Assembly (NCBI GenBank): GCA_025464625.1
Contig: JAOAUZ010000002.1
Span: forward strand, 248,001-312,000
Source of the DNA: Rickettsiales bacterium
GTDB taxonomy: Bacteria > Pseudomonadota > Alphaproteobacteria > Rickettsiales > SXRF01
Direction of reading: 5' to 3'
Length of the DNA: 64,000 nt
The notes beneath the pieces were generated by a model, which was given only the letters and a program-made list of their open reading frames with translations, was not told the DNA's origin and did not search any database. The position numbers were made by a program, and so were the translations under genes. Of the stretch, positions 45,651 to 54,446 are shown piece after piece. Position 1 is the first letter of the stretch, and each line of letters opens with the position of its first letter.

Positions 45651-46214
45651 TTATTTCTTCATAACTAGTTTGAGTTCTACGCGACGATCTTCCGCCAAGC
45701 AAGCGATCAAGTCTGCTTTAGCAAGGTTAGCATCACATTTAGTAACAGGTTTGCTTTCACCGAAAGACTCAACAGTAAGTTTACGAGCTTTCAAACCTTT
45801 TTTAGCAAGATAGCTTTTTACAGTTTGAGCGCGTTTAGCAGATAGTTTTTTGTTATAACCATCTTTACCAATGCTATCAGAATAACCAGCGATATCAACA
45901 GTTTCAATTTCTTTTGATTCTTTGATAATTTTAGATACAGAATCAAGCTTCGTTTTTTCTTTAGCATTCAAAGTTGATTTGTTGAAATCGAAATATACGC
46001 TCAACATTTCTTTGGTTAGACCAGCAACTTTGCCAGAGCATTCATCGCTTGCAGAATCCCATTTGGTGATTACACAGTTACCATTTGTGCTGTGAACAAT
46101 ATTTTTGTTGGTATCTTTAACCACATCTTTAGCAGATTCAGCAGCAAAAACACTTGCTGGAGAAAGCATAACGCTTACAGTTGCGAGCAGGCAGGCTTTT
46201 TTAAGGGTAATCAT
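45651..46214 (-). CDS. OmpA-family outer-membrane/peptidoglycan-binding protein
   Basis: A 187-residue exported protein: signal peptide (about 1-25, ending VFAAES) and a C-terminal OmpA domain (about 70-185) with VYFDFNKSTLN, VDIAGYSDSIGKDGYNKKLSAKRAQTV (Asp113 and Arg128, the peptidoglycan-binding pair) and EDRRVEL. Cys47/Cys59 and Cys160/Cys172 may form disulfides. There is no N-terminal beta-barrel, so it resembles the short Pal/OmpA-like type that tethers the envelope. It is a single-gene unit with a strong terminator and repetitive codon use suggesting high expression. Confidence 0.9.
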   Translation of the reverse strand: MITLKKACLLATVSVMLSPASVFAAESAKDVVKDTNKNIVHSTNGNCVITKWDSASDECSGKVAGLTKEMLSVYFDFNKSTLNAKEKTKLDSVSKIIKESKEIETVDIAGYSDSIGKDGYNKKLSAKRAQTVKSYLAKKGLKARKLTVESFGESKPVTKCDANLAKADLIACLAEDRRVELKLVMKK

Positions 46215-46518
46215 GAGCAGTATCCTTTATTTTTAAAAGTTATAATTCCAAGTATTTAGTTAAACACGCAATATCTTCAGTTGTAATCTACGAAGCAAGA
46301 CCCTGAATTCGTTGGATAACTACCAATTTATCCACGAGCGCAGCACACACTTCCTACACCAGACACAGACATAATCTACGCTTAATAGCTTAGTAAACAC
46401 TTGATTGTCAGGTAAATTATGCAAAAACCCATATATATAATGCATGTTTTTAGCAAACTGATGCCAGATTGCCACAGGTATATATCAGTAATTTACATAG
46501 CATTAAGACGGATTTATC
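46215..46518. promoter_or_regulatory. 304-base non-coding region upstream of ompA
   Basis: No gene seen on either strand. It must hold the ompA promoter and leader and the 3' end of secB. It includes one DnaA-like 9-mer, TTATCCACG at 46328-46336, and a run CCCATATATATAATGCAT near 46430. I cannot identify a promoter with confidence. Confidence 0.4.
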
Positions 46519-46965
46519 TTAAGACTTGACCCTATTTTGCATATAAAGTGAATGAAAATCAATAGGATCAAGCATTAATGGAGGAAATCCACCGTCTCTA
46601 GTCAAATCCGAAATAACCCTTCTTGCAAAAGGAAATAAAACAAATGGGCAATCAATCATAATTAGCGGTTCAATATGCTCTTGCGGAACATTGGCAACTT
46701 CAAATATTCCAGCGTAGGACACATCAGCTAGGAACAGTGCGCTGCCCTCATTTGTTGCTCGAGCGGTGATATGCAGCATGGTTTCATAAATATTTTCTTG
46801 AAGTTTCTGAGCTTTTAATTCAACATTAACTTCAATTTTCGGGGAATAATTATTGGAAATTAAACTCTGTGGGGCATTGGGATTTTCAAAAGAAATATCC
46901 TTAACATATTGCCCTTTTATAACAAAACTAGGAGCTTTTTCTTGAGATGGCTTGTTTTCAGTCAT
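46519..46965 (-). CDS. secB: protein-export chaperone SecB
   Basis: A 148-residue SecB that keeps preproteins unfolded for SecA. QYVKDISFENPNAPQSL (about 19-35), EVNVELKAQ, the central FLADVSYAGIFEV and CPFVLFPFARRVISDLTRDGGFPPLMLDPIDF segments (last at about 105-138) are all conserved. The gene is divergent from the Tim44-like gene, the usual alphaproteobacterial order near dnaQ. Confidence 0.95.
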   Translation of the reverse strand: MTENKPSQEKAPSFVIKGQYVKDISFENPNAPQSLISNNYSPKIEVNVELKAQKLQENIYETMLHITARATNEGSALFLADVSYAGIFEVANVPQEHIEPLIMIDCPFVLFPFARRVISDLTRDGGFPPLMLDPIDFHSLYMQNRVKS

Positions 46966-47077
46966 ATTATGTTTCCTCTAAAATCTGTATCATATTCGTT
47001 TGCTCTGCTGCACAATAGAACATATACATAAGGTTATATCCATAAAAATATTATTTAAAAGAAGAGATAGAATCAAT

Positions 47078-47758
47078 ATGCCTGAAGAATTCCCTTATGC
47101 TGATCTAGTGATTATGGCATTAATTGCAGGGTTTATACTGTTGCGGTTGCGTAGTATTCTCGGACAAAAAACCGATGATGACAGACCTAATTTTTTTCAA
47201 CCATCGAAACCTAAAGCGTCAGAGGATTCAGAGCCTATCATCCAATTAAGCGAAAAATCTCTTAAATTGCGTCCGCGCGTCGAGATGGATCCGTATTCTG
47301 CGACTTTGAGTGAAGGCATAGTTTTGCAGTCTATTAATGACATTAAGGCTAAAGATCCGTTGTTTAATTCCACCACTTTTCTTGACGGTGCGAAGATGGC
47401 GTTTGAAATGGTATTTGATGCCTTTGCCAAAGGCGATAAACAGACATTATCTGCATTGCTCTCGCAGGAAATTTATAATGATTTTATACGCCATATTGAT
47501 GAGCGTGAGAAACAGGAAAACAAGCAAGAAACCACATTGCTTTCGGTGAAAGCAAAGGAAATTGTTGGTGCTAAATTGGATAAAAATATGGCGCAAATAA
47601 CAGTTAATTTTGAAAGTGAGCAGGTCACCATAGAGCGCAGCAAAACTGGTGAAATTGTTAGTGGCGATCCATCAGACACCCATCATGTGAATGATGAATG
47701 GGTGTTTGAGCGTGATGTTACTTCAAAAAATCCTAACTGGAAAATAATAGAAACATAA
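47078..47758 (+). CDS. Tim44/TimA-like membrane-associated protein
   Basis: A 226-residue protein with one N-terminal membrane helix (about 9-26), a charged linker and a C-terminal Tim44-like domain (about 85-225: FDAFAKGDKQTLSALLSQEIYNDF, VKAKEIVGAKL, WVFERDV...NPNWKI). Alphaproteobacterial TimA is the bacterial relative of mitochondrial Tim44, with an uncertain inner-membrane role. I start at the ATG at 47078; the longer frame from 47000 lacks family likeness. Its stop overlaps the mltA ATG (TAATG). Confidence 0.9.
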   Translation: MPEEFPYADLVIMALIAGFILLRLRSILGQKTDDDRPNFFQPSKPKASEDSEPIIQLSEKSLKLRPRVEMDPYSATLSEGIVLQSINDIKAKDPLFNSTTFLDGAKMAFEMVFDAFAKGDKQTLSALLSQEIYNDFIRHIDEREKQENKQETTLLSVKAKEIVGAKLDKNMAQITVNFESEQVTIERSKTGEIVSGDPSDTHHVNDEWVFERDVTSKNPNWKIIET

Positions 47759-48840
47759 TGCGTAATTATTTTTGTATATTAGGTCTTTTATTGGCACTTT
47801 CTGGCTGTGCAGTAAGCAAAGATCATTTTGAGGCACGTCAATTGGGTTTTGAGCAGCTTTCTGACTGGTCTCGTGAAGACCACGTTGCTGCATTAGAAGT
47901 GTTTAAAAATTCTTGCCCTATTTTGGCAAATAAATCTCGCCCGACTACCAGCGAAAGTGGAATAAACGTAAATTCGCTATTATGGACTTCGCTTTGCAGT
48001 GAAGCGCAGCAAGTGACAAATAATACTCAGGCGCGGGAATTTTTTGAAAGACGTTTTGTGCCTTACCGTATAGCAAATAATGGTAAAGAGCGGGGATTGT
48101 TTACAGGTTATTATGAACCAATTTTGTACGGTTCTTTGCGTAAAGGTGAAGATTTCAAATACCCGCTTTATGCGGCTCCACCAGAATTAAAAAATCAAAA
48201 ACCATATTATACACGCGCGGAAATTGATCGCGGTGCGCTGGTAAAACGAGGCTTGGAAATAGTATGGGTTGATGACCCAGTTATGCTGTTTTTTATGCAG
48301 ATACAGGGTAGCGGTCGTGTGCGTCTGAAAAATGGTCGTGAATTACGCATTGGCTATGCCGATCAAAATGGACATCCTTACGTTTCGCTGGGAAAAATTA
48401 TGGGTGACGAGGGATATTTATCAAAAGATGTGGTGAATTTCTTTACCATACGCCAGTGGTTATATGAACATCCTAAGCAGGCAATTTCGCTTATGCAGCG
48501 CAATCCGTCATATGTATTTTTTAAGATAATTGATAAGCCTATAGTAGTTGGTTCGATTGGCGCGCCCTTGACTGCTAAACGCTCAATAGCAATTGATTAT
48601 AACTATATCCCGTACGGCTTACCGCTTTATATGGAAACTGAACTGCCAAGTAGCAATGGGACAACAATTTTCCGCAGGCTTATGATAGCGCAGGATACTG
48701 GCGGAGCAATACGTTCGCCCGTGCGTGCGGATATATTCTTTGGTGCAGGTGATGAAGCTGAATATTTGGCAGGATATATGAAAAATCAAGGCGTATATAG
48801 CTTGCTTGTGCCGAAGGAAATAACTTCGCAAATGCCATAA
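47758..48840 (+). CDS. mltA: membrane-bound lytic murein transglycosylase A
   Basis: A 360-residue lipoprotein (lipobox LSGC, Cys17) that cleaves peptidoglycan, giving anhydro-muropeptides that AmpG (3.3 kb) could re-import. MltA domain motifs are LFTGYYEPIL (about 116-125), FFMQIQGSGRV and, in the 3D domain, IAQDTGGAI...GRADIFFG-like IRSPVRADIFFGAGDEA with the catalytic Asp. Coupled to the Tim44-like gene; smr follows 48 bases later. Confidence 0.93.
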   Translation: MRNYFCILGLLLALSGCAVSKDHFEARQLGFEQLSDWSREDHVAALEVFKNSCPILANKSRPTTSESGINVNSLLWTSLCSEAQQVTNNTQAREFFERRFVPYRIANNGKERGLFTGYYEPILYGSLRKGEDFKYPLYAAPPELKNQKPYYTRAEIDRGALVKRGLEIVWVDDPVMLFFMQIQGSGRVRLKNGRELRIGYADQNGHPYVSLGKIMGDEGYLSKDVVNFFTIRQWLYEHPKQAISLMQRNPSYVFFKIIDKPIVVGSIGAPLTAKRSIAIDYNYIPYGLPLYMETELPSSNGTTIFRRLMIAQDTGGAIRSPVRADIFFGAGDEAEYLAGYMKNQGVYSLLVPKEITSQMP

Positions 48841-48888
48841 ATATCTACTATGCTTTGCTGCAAATGACTATTTCTAGAGTATAGGTTT

Positions 48889-49434
48889 ATGGTGCGCAAA
48901 CGTTCATTAACTCCTGAAGAAAAGCGTCTGTGGAAACATATAACGCGCAATGATGTTCCATTGCAAATTAATGATGATGATGCGGAAGAACCTGAAGAAG
49001 TAGAGAATGCTGAAATTATTCAGCCAAAAACAACCGCAAAATCTTCTAAAAAACAGCAATCTGTCGACATATCTAAACATGACAATTTTCCAAACAAGGC
49101 GAAATCATTAGGTGATTATTCAGGCATTGATCGCAATACAGCAGAGCGTTTCCGCAAGGGTGATGCGCCTATTGATGCGACGCTAGATTTGCACGGAATG
49201 ACTAGTGAAAAAGCTCACCGTGCGCTTGTTTCCTTTATACAAAAACACATAAAACTGGAAAGTCGCCGTTTGTTGGTGATTACTGGCAAAGGAAGCGGTA
49301 TATTGCGTTCGTCATTGCCAGATTGGTTGACTGCACCAAACTTAAGCAAGGAGATACTCGCTTTTGATGTGGCGAAACAAAAACATGGCGGTGCTGGTGC
49401 TTATTATATTCTGTTAAAACGAAAAAGAAAATAA
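48889..49434 (+). CDS. Smr/MutS2-domain protein
   Basis: A 181-residue protein with a basic N-terminus (RKRSLTPEEKRLWKHITRND), a charged linker and a C-terminal Smr domain (about 98-178): LDLHGMTSEKAHRALVSFI and VITGKGSGILRSSLP. Smr domains can nick nucleic acid; the LDLHG and GKG motifs are intact. The order tim44-mltA-smr is the usual alphaproteobacterial block. Confidence 0.92.
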   Translation: MVRKRSLTPEEKRLWKHITRNDVPLQINDDDAEEPEEVENAEIIQPKTTAKSSKKQQSVDISKHDNFPNKAKSLGDYSGIDRNTAERFRKGDAPIDATLDLHGMTSEKAHRALVSFIQKHIKLESRRLLVITGKGSGILRSSLPDWLTAPNLSKEILAFDVAKQKHGGAGAYYILLKRKRK

Positions 49435-49445
49435 AGAACCTATCT

Positions 49446-50141
49446 ATGACGCATGATAAACCACATATTTTGGTTGTTGATGATGATGACCGTTTGCGCT
49501 CGCTTCTAAGCAAATATCTTAGTGAGCAGGGGTTTATTGTGACGGCAGCAGCAGATACTAATGAGGCTCGGAGAAAATTGAGTGCATTAATTTTTGATTT
49601 GCTGATTTTAGATGTTATGATGCCAGGTGAAACGGGATTGGAACTTCTTTCTTCGCTAAAAAATAATCATATCCCAACCCTAATGTTATCAGCTATGGGC
49701 GAAGCAGAAGATCGCATAAGTGGCTTGGAACTTGGTGCAGAAGATTATTTAACCAAGCCTTTTGAGCCTAAGGAGCTGGTGCTGCGTATTCGTGCTATTT
49801 TAAGGCGGGTTTCTACTCAGGAAGAAAAATCACAAATATTGCAGTTTGGCGAATTTCGTTTTGATCTTTCCAATTCACAGCTTAAACGTGGCGATGAAAT
49901 TGTATATCTGACTTCCAACGAAGCGTTGATGCTAAAGCTTTTGGCACAACATGCAGGGACTCCAGTATCACGAGAGGAACTGTCAAAACTTATGCCGAAC
50001 AGTGGTAATGAACGCAGCGTGGATGTGCAGATGGTAAGGTTGCGTAAAAAGATAGAAGAAAATGATAGCAAGCCACTTTACATCCAAACCATACGCGGTG
50101 CTGGCTATGTGCTTTATGCTCAGAAGGCGGGCAATGTATGA
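49446..50141 (+). CDS. OmpR-family response regulator
   Basis: A 231-residue regulator: receiver domain (about 5-120) with acidic DDDD (14-17), phospho-acceptor Asp56 in LILDVMMPGETG and Lys in LTKPF; winged-helix DNA-binding domain (about 135-228) ending IQTIRGAGYVLY. It overlaps the sensor kinase gene by four bases (ATGA), so the pair is a two-component system. The closest type is OmpR/EnvZ-like; the signal is unknown. Confidence 0.93.
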   Translation: MTHDKPHILVVDDDDRLRSLLSKYLSEQGFIVTAAADTNEARRKLSALIFDLLILDVMMPGETGLELLSSLKNNHIPTLMLSAMGEAEDRISGLELGAEDYLTKPFEPKELVLRIRAILRRVSTQEEKSQILQFGEFRFDLSNSQLKRGDEIVYLTSNEALMLKLLAQHAGTPVSREELSKLMPNSGNERSVDVQMVRLRKKIEENDSKPLYIQTIRGAGYVLYAQKAGNV

Positions 50142-51454
50142 GTAAGAAATACTTGCCAAAAAGCCTGTTTGCTCGTGCATTGCTGATTTTAGTTTTGCCG
50201 ACTTTACTTATTCAGCTAGTGACTGCTTACATATTTTTTGATCGCCATTGGGAAAATGTAACACGTCATATGTCCAATTCTCTGGCGGGTGAGGTGGCAT
50301 TTCTTATCAAGCAATTGAAAGATGTGCCTACTAAGCAAAAGCCACAGGTTGTCAGTGAGTTTGAGGCAGCGACTGGTATAAATGTTTCTATTGAAGGAGC
50401 TGAGTCATTTAATCCAAAAAAATCTTCGATTGATTTTCCAGAATTTCAGTCGGTGTTGCGTACTAAAATTACAGAAAAGTTTACAGTGCAGAAAATAAGA
50501 GATGGCGGATATATTGAGATACGCATCCAGCTCCCCAATCAATCGCTAAGAATTGTTACAGGAACAAAGCGTTTGGAAAGCCGAACTACTAAGATTTTTC
50601 TTTATTGGATGCTAGGAGCGTCAGCATTATTTTTGTTAATTGCGATTATTTTTCTGCGTAATCAGATTCGTCCAATAACTCGGCTTGCTATGGCAGCCGA
50701 TAGTTTTGGACGTGGTGTGGATACACCAAATTTTCGCCCAAGCGGAGCAATGGAAGTGCGTAAAGCGGCGCGGGCATTCATTGTCATGCGTGAGCGCATT
50801 CGTCGCCAGATTCGCACCCGCACAGATATGTTATCAGGAATTTCGCATGACCTACGCACCCCGCTTACACGCATGAAATTGCAACTTGCCATGCTGCCTG
50901 ATGATGTGGTGAAGCGCGCAGATATGCAAGAGGCAATCATCGAGCTAAATGATGATGTATTACAGATGCAGCACATGATTCAGGAATATCTGGATTTTGC
51001 CCGCAATGAGGGAAGAGAGGAAACTGTGCGTGTGTGGTTGAACGAACTGCTTGAAGATGTAGTGAGTGACTATAAGAGGATGCAGCATGATGTTACTCTT
51101 ACGATCGAAAATAAATTGGAAATAAATTTGCGACTTAGTCCTTGCAGACGGATGTTGCATAATTTGATTGATAACGCTCTGCGTTATGGCAAAAGCTGCC
51201 ATCTGACTTTACGAATTTCTGGCAGCTACGCCGAAATTATAGTTGATGATGAAGGGGTTGGAATTCCTGAAGAGAAGCGTGCTGAAGTATTCAAGCCGTT
51301 TAGCCGTCTTGAACCGTCGCGCAATAGCAAAACTGGCGGTGTCGGGCTTGGTCTTACCATTGCCCGCGATGTGGTTCTGGCGCATGGTGGGGCGATATCT
51401 CTTGATGCTTCACCTTCAGGCGGACTTCGTGTATTAATACGCCTACCGTTGTAA
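50138..51454 (+). CDS. EnvZ-like sensor histidine kinase
   Basis: A 438-residue membrane kinase. Two helices (about 12-32 and 150-170) flank a periplasmic domain of about 115 residues; a HAMP domain (about 172-225) leads to the H-box ISHDLRTPLTRMKLQL with His237, then the N-box HNLIDNALRYG, DDEGVGIPEEKR and GGVGLGLTIARDV. It phosphorylates the partner regulator encoded just upstream. Confidence 0.93.
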   Translation: MSKKYLPKSLFARALLILVLPTLLIQLVTAYIFFDRHWENVTRHMSNSLAGEVAFLIKQLKDVPTKQKPQVVSEFEAATGINVSIEGAESFNPKKSSIDFPEFQSVLRTKITEKFTVQKIRDGGYIEIRIQLPNQSLRIVTGTKRLESRTTKIFLYWMLGASALFLLIAIIFLRNQIRPITRLAMAADSFGRGVDTPNFRPSGAMEVRKAARAFIVMRERIRRQIRTRTDMLSGISHDLRTPLTRMKLQLAMLPDDVVKRADMQEAIIELNDDVLQMQHMIQEYLDFARNEGREETVRVWLNELLEDVVSDYKRMQHDVTLTIENKLEINLRLSPCRRMLHNLIDNALRYGKSCHLTLRISGSYAEIIVDDEGVGIPEEKRAEVFKPFSRLEPSRNSKTGGVGLGLTIARDVVLAHGGAISLDASPSGGLRVLIRLPL

Positions 51455-51468
51455 TTCAGAGGCAAACC

Positions 51469-51759
51469 ATGGCATTGTTTTTATTCAGATTCTATCCAGT
51501 ATTGCTACCGCTATTGTTATATTGGGTTTGGCTTTTCATAGTGCGCCGTCGCGCTCGTAAAAAAGGTGAACCACTACCGCGCTTTCGTGATGGTCCACTG
51601 TTTTTACTGATAATATCAAGCCTTGTGGTGGCTATTTTATGTTTTCTGGTTTTAGGATTTTCTGTTATCGGAAAGGAGAGTAATGTTTCTTATACTCCAC
51701 CAACATACTCAAATCAGGTAGAAGGAAAAAAACATACTCCAGCACAGGTTAACCCATGA
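51469..51759 (+). CDS. small membrane protein, DUF6111-like
   Basis: A 96-residue protein with two helices (about 7-24 and 43-66) separated by a basic RRRARKKGEPLPRFRDGP loop. I believe it belongs to a small family (DUF6111) found directly before cca in alphaproteobacteria; the function is unknown. It overlaps cca by four bases (ATGA). Confidence 0.75.
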   Translation: MALFLFRFYPVLLPLLLYWVWLFIVRRRARKKGEPLPRFRDGPLFLLIISSLVVAILCFLVLGFSVIGKESNVSYTPPTYSNQVEGKKHTPAQVNP

Positions 51760-52994
51760 GATTAAATCCTGATTGGTTGGCATGGTCGCAAACACAAAAG
51801 CTTATAAAAGCATTTTCTGATGCGGGTAAAGCAAAGGAGTTACGTTTTGTTGGTGGTGCAGTGCGCGATAGTTTGCTTGGAATATCCGTCAGCGATGTAG
51901 ATGCAGGAACCACCCTTACTCCGCAAGCTGTTACGGAGTTGTTACAAAATGCTGGTATAAAAGCAATTCCAACTGGGATTAAGCACGGGACAATAACCGT
52001 TGTGATTGACAGAAAAAATTTTGAAGTAACTACGCTACGTCGTGACACAGCTTGTGATGGTCGCCACGCTGAAGTGGAATTTACGGATAATTGGCAGGAA
52101 GATGCAGCGCGCCGTGATTTCACCATGAACGCACTATACCTTTCCGCAGATGGTGAATTATTTGATTATTTTTCTGGTGTAGAGGATGCACAGGCGGGGA
52201 GGGTACGGTTTATTGGTGATGCTCACCAGCGAATTACAGAAGATTATCTGCGAATCTTACGTTTTTTCAGGTTCTTTGCTTTTTATGGAAAGAATGATGT
52301 TGATAAAGCCGCGCTTGCTGCCTGCACAAAATTTGCAGAAAAAATAGAATCTCTTTCTGGTGAAAGAATACAGCATGAAATGCTGAAATTATTGGCTGCA
52401 CCAGCAGCATCTGTTGCGCTTGATTTGATGCAGAGCTGCGGTGTATTAAAACAAGTATTTGGGTTTGATATTTGCTTTCGTCATCCCGAGCTTGTCGAGG
52501 GATCTTTGCAGAATAAAGTAAAGATTTCTCGCATTGTTCGAAATGACAATAATATAAGCCATATAATGATAGCTTTATTCCTTCTTAGTGCTGAAATTTC
52601 AGCAGCTGATGCTCTAAATATATTAGCTATTCGCTGGCGTTTATCAGGCGATCTAAAAAAATATCTTCTAACTATCATCACTTACATAAATGATATATCA
52701 GCAAACATTCCTATCTCTCGCCAGAAACATTTAATCAGAAAATTAGGATCAGAAATTTTTTCGGATATTATTTTGCTCAAGCAGGAATTGCAGCCACAGG
52801 GAAATTTTAGTGCAATGCTTGCGCTGGCAGAAAATTGGCAGATACCAACAATGCCCGTAAGTGGCAGAGATTTAATTGAACTTGGCATTCCCGAAGGAAA
52901 AATACTAGGAGAAAAGCTGCATAAACTGGAAAAAATTTGGGAAGAAAGCGATTACAAACTCACCAGGGATGAGCTATATAAATATATCGGATAA
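51756..52994 (+). CDS. cca: CCA tRNA nucleotidyltransferase / poly(A) polymerase with in-frame repeat
   Basis: A 412-residue class II nucleotidyltransferase that adds or repairs the tRNA 3' CCA. Head domain motifs: RFVGGAVRDSLLG (about 29-41) and SDVDAG catalytic Asp pair, then TLRRDTACDGRHAEVEFT, RRDFTMNALYL and RISEDYLRILRFFRFFA-like ITEDYLRILRFFRF. Odd feature: residues about 242-265 (beginning RHPELVEGSLQ) are encoded by a palindromic repeat lying in frame in the body domain. The frame stays open and the C-terminus is normal, so the product is probably functional. Confidence 0.92.
   Translation: MRLNPDWLAWSQTQKLIKAFSDAGKAKELRFVGGAVRDSLLGISVSDVDAGTTLTPQAVTELLQNAGIKAIPTGIKHGTITVVIDRKNFEVTTLRRDTACDGRHAEVEFTDNWQEDAARRDFTMNALYLSADGELFDYFSGVEDAQAGRVRFIGDAHQRITEDYLRILRFFRFFAFYGKNDVDKAALAACTKFAEKIESLSGERIQHEMLKLLAAPAASVALDLMQSCGVLKQVFGFDICFRHPELVEGSLQNKVKISRIVRNDNNISHIMIALFLLSAEISAADALNILAIRWRLSGDLKKYLLTIITYINDISANIPISRQKHLIRKLGSEIFSDIILLKQELQPQGNFSAMLALAENWQIPTMPVSGRDLIELGIPEGKILGEKLHKLEKIWEESDYKLTRDELYKYIG
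52480..52547. repeat. palindromic repeat, copy 4, translated inside cca
   Basis: A 68-base copy from GTCATCCCGAGCTTGTCGAG to GTTCGAAATGAC, same family as the four intergenic copies, lying entirely in the cca reading frame without stop codons. It adds about 23 residues with HPELVEGS at the start. Confidence 0.9.
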
Positions 52995-53001
52995 TAGAGA
53001 T

Positions 53002-53733
53002 TTATTTATCACCAATTTCTGAAGGTTCTCCGCCTTCATTCCCAGAAAATTCTTCAAGTGCGTAGCCAGCAGAGCGCACAGTGCGGATTAGGTCTGGTTG
53101 TTTGCCGTCATAATCAAGACCTTTACGCAAGCGACGGACGTGAACGTCGACAGTGCGCAGCTCAACGTAAATATCATGCCCCCATACAGCATCAAGCAGC
53201 TGCTCACGGGAAAACACGCGGGCTGGGTGTTCCAACAGGTAGCGTAGCAGTGAAAATTCGGTTGGGCTTAAATGGACTTCACAATCATTGCGGGTAACTT
53301 TGTGACCAGCGACATCCATTTTTATGCCTGCAAAGGCAAGAATTTTTTCTGATAGGGCAGGGCGGAAACGACGGAATACCGCACGGATGCGGGCAACAAG
53401 TTCTGCTGGTGAAAACGGTTTTACCAGATAATCATCAGCTCCAGCATCCAAACCTCTTATGCGATCGCTTTCTTCGCCACGCGCGGAAAGCATGATGATT
53501 GGGATGCCTTTAGTGTCCTGATTCCATCTTAGCTGTTTGCAAATATCAATGCCCGACATTGAAGGAAGCATCCAGTCCAGAACGATAATGTCTGGCTTGT
53601 AATCCTTCACCATGCCGATTGCTTCTTCGCCATCGCCAGTGGAATAAACGCGGAAACCCTCACGCTCCAAATTGTAGCGTAACAAAGTAACGATAGCGAT
53701 TTCATCTTCAACTATTAAAACAGATATTTCCAA
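53002..53733 (-). CDS. phoB: PhoB-type response regulator
   Basis: A 243-residue OmpR/PhoB-family regulator. Receiver: EDE (9-11), Asp53 in VLDWMLPSMSG and Lys in LVKPF; winged-helix domain ending VRRLRKGL...DLIRTVRSAGYAL. The receiver sequence, with WMLPSMSGIDICKQLRW, is closest to PhoB, which controls phosphate starvation genes. No PhoR or PhoU gene is adjacent, so the identification rests on sequence alone. CtrA is a less likely alternative, since its domain sequence differs. Confidence 0.8.
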   Translation of the reverse strand: MEISVLIVEDEIAIVTLLRYNLEREGFRVYSTGDGEEAIGMVKDYKPDIIVLDWMLPSMSGIDICKQLRWNQDTKGIPIIMLSARGEESDRIRGLDAGADDYLVKPFSPAELVARIRAVFRRFRPALSEKILAFAGIKMDVAGHKVTRNDCEVHLSPTEFSLLRYLLEHPARVFSREQLLDAVWGHDIYVELRTVDVHVRRLRKGLDYDGKQPDLIRTVRSAGYALEEFSGNEGGEPSEIGDK

Positions 53734-53822
53734 AGCTTGTGGTCTCCGAAACTCGATTGCGCGAGTGAGTATTGTAACATAGTATTATTTATAGACAATA
53801 GTTGTTAATAAAAGATAAACAT

Positions 53823-54359
53823 ATGAATTCTAAATTAAAAATGCTTCTTGATATAGGCCCTTTGGCAGTATTTTTTCTTGCTTATCGCTTTTCTGGCGTA
53901 TTTGCAGCCACGGCGGCAATTATGGTTTCCACTGTAATTTCCCTGATTGTAACTTATTGGATTGAAAAGAAAATAGCAATTATGCCACTGGTTTCTGGGG
54001 TGATTATCACAATATTTGGTACTTTAACTTTAGTGCTGCATGATGAAATGTTTATAAAAATGAAGCCGACATTGGTGAATTTGATATTTGCGTCAATTCT
54101 ACTTGGCGGAGTTTATTTTAAGAAGTCGCTACTTAAATATGTTCTTGGTAGTGCAATGTCTCTTGGTGATGCTGGCTGGCGGATATTATCGCTACGTTGG
54201 GGAATGTTTTTTGTGTTTCTGGCGGGACTTAATGAATTTATCTGGCGCAATTTTTCCACCGATTTTTGGGTGAATTTCAAGGTATTTGGAATGCTTACGC
54301 TGACTATTTTATTCACCATTCTGCAAATGCCACTGATTAAGAAGCACGGGGAGGATTAG
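53823..54359 (+). CDS. yciB: septation protein A / intermembrane YciB family
   Basis: A 178-residue inner-membrane protein with about five helices. LLDIGPLAVFFLAYR, the conserved FGTLTLVLHDEMFIKMKPT and FAGLNEFIWRNFSTDFWVNFKVFG-like LAGLNEFIWRNFSTDFWV are family signatures. YciB/IspA affects envelope synthesis and septation. I start at the ATG at 53823; a TTG at 53802 is less likely. A palindromic repeat follows. Confidence 0.92.
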   Translation: MNSKLKMLLDIGPLAVFFLAYRFSGVFAATAAIMVSTVISLIVTYWIEKKIAIMPLVSGVIITIFGTLTLVLHDEMFIKMKPTLVNLIFASILLGGVYFKKSLLKYVLGSAMSLGDAGWRILSLRWGMFFVFLAGLNEFIWRNFSTDFWVNFKVFGMLTLTILFTILQMPLIKKHGED

Positions 54360-54369
54360 GTTTTATTCT

Positions 54370-54438
54370 GTCATTTCGAGTGCAACGAGAAATCTTTGCG
54401 TGATAATGACAAGATCCCTCGGCTACGCTCGGGATGAC
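54370..54438. repeat. palindromic repeat, copy 5 (intergenic)
   Basis: A 69-base copy from GTCATTTCGAGTGCAACGAG to ACGCTCGGGATGAC, between the convergent yciB and purD genes, 10 bases after the first and 8 before the second. Confidence 0.85.
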
Positions 54439-54446
54439 AAAAAGGA

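Noticed and set aside
46328-46336. TTATCCACG upstream of ompA considered as a second origin element
   Set aside because: It is a single imperfect box with no cluster around it.
18871-54438. Spaced repeats considered as a CRISPR array
   Set aside because: The five copies are kilobases apart, vary in length and are palindromic; there are no regular spacers or cas genes.
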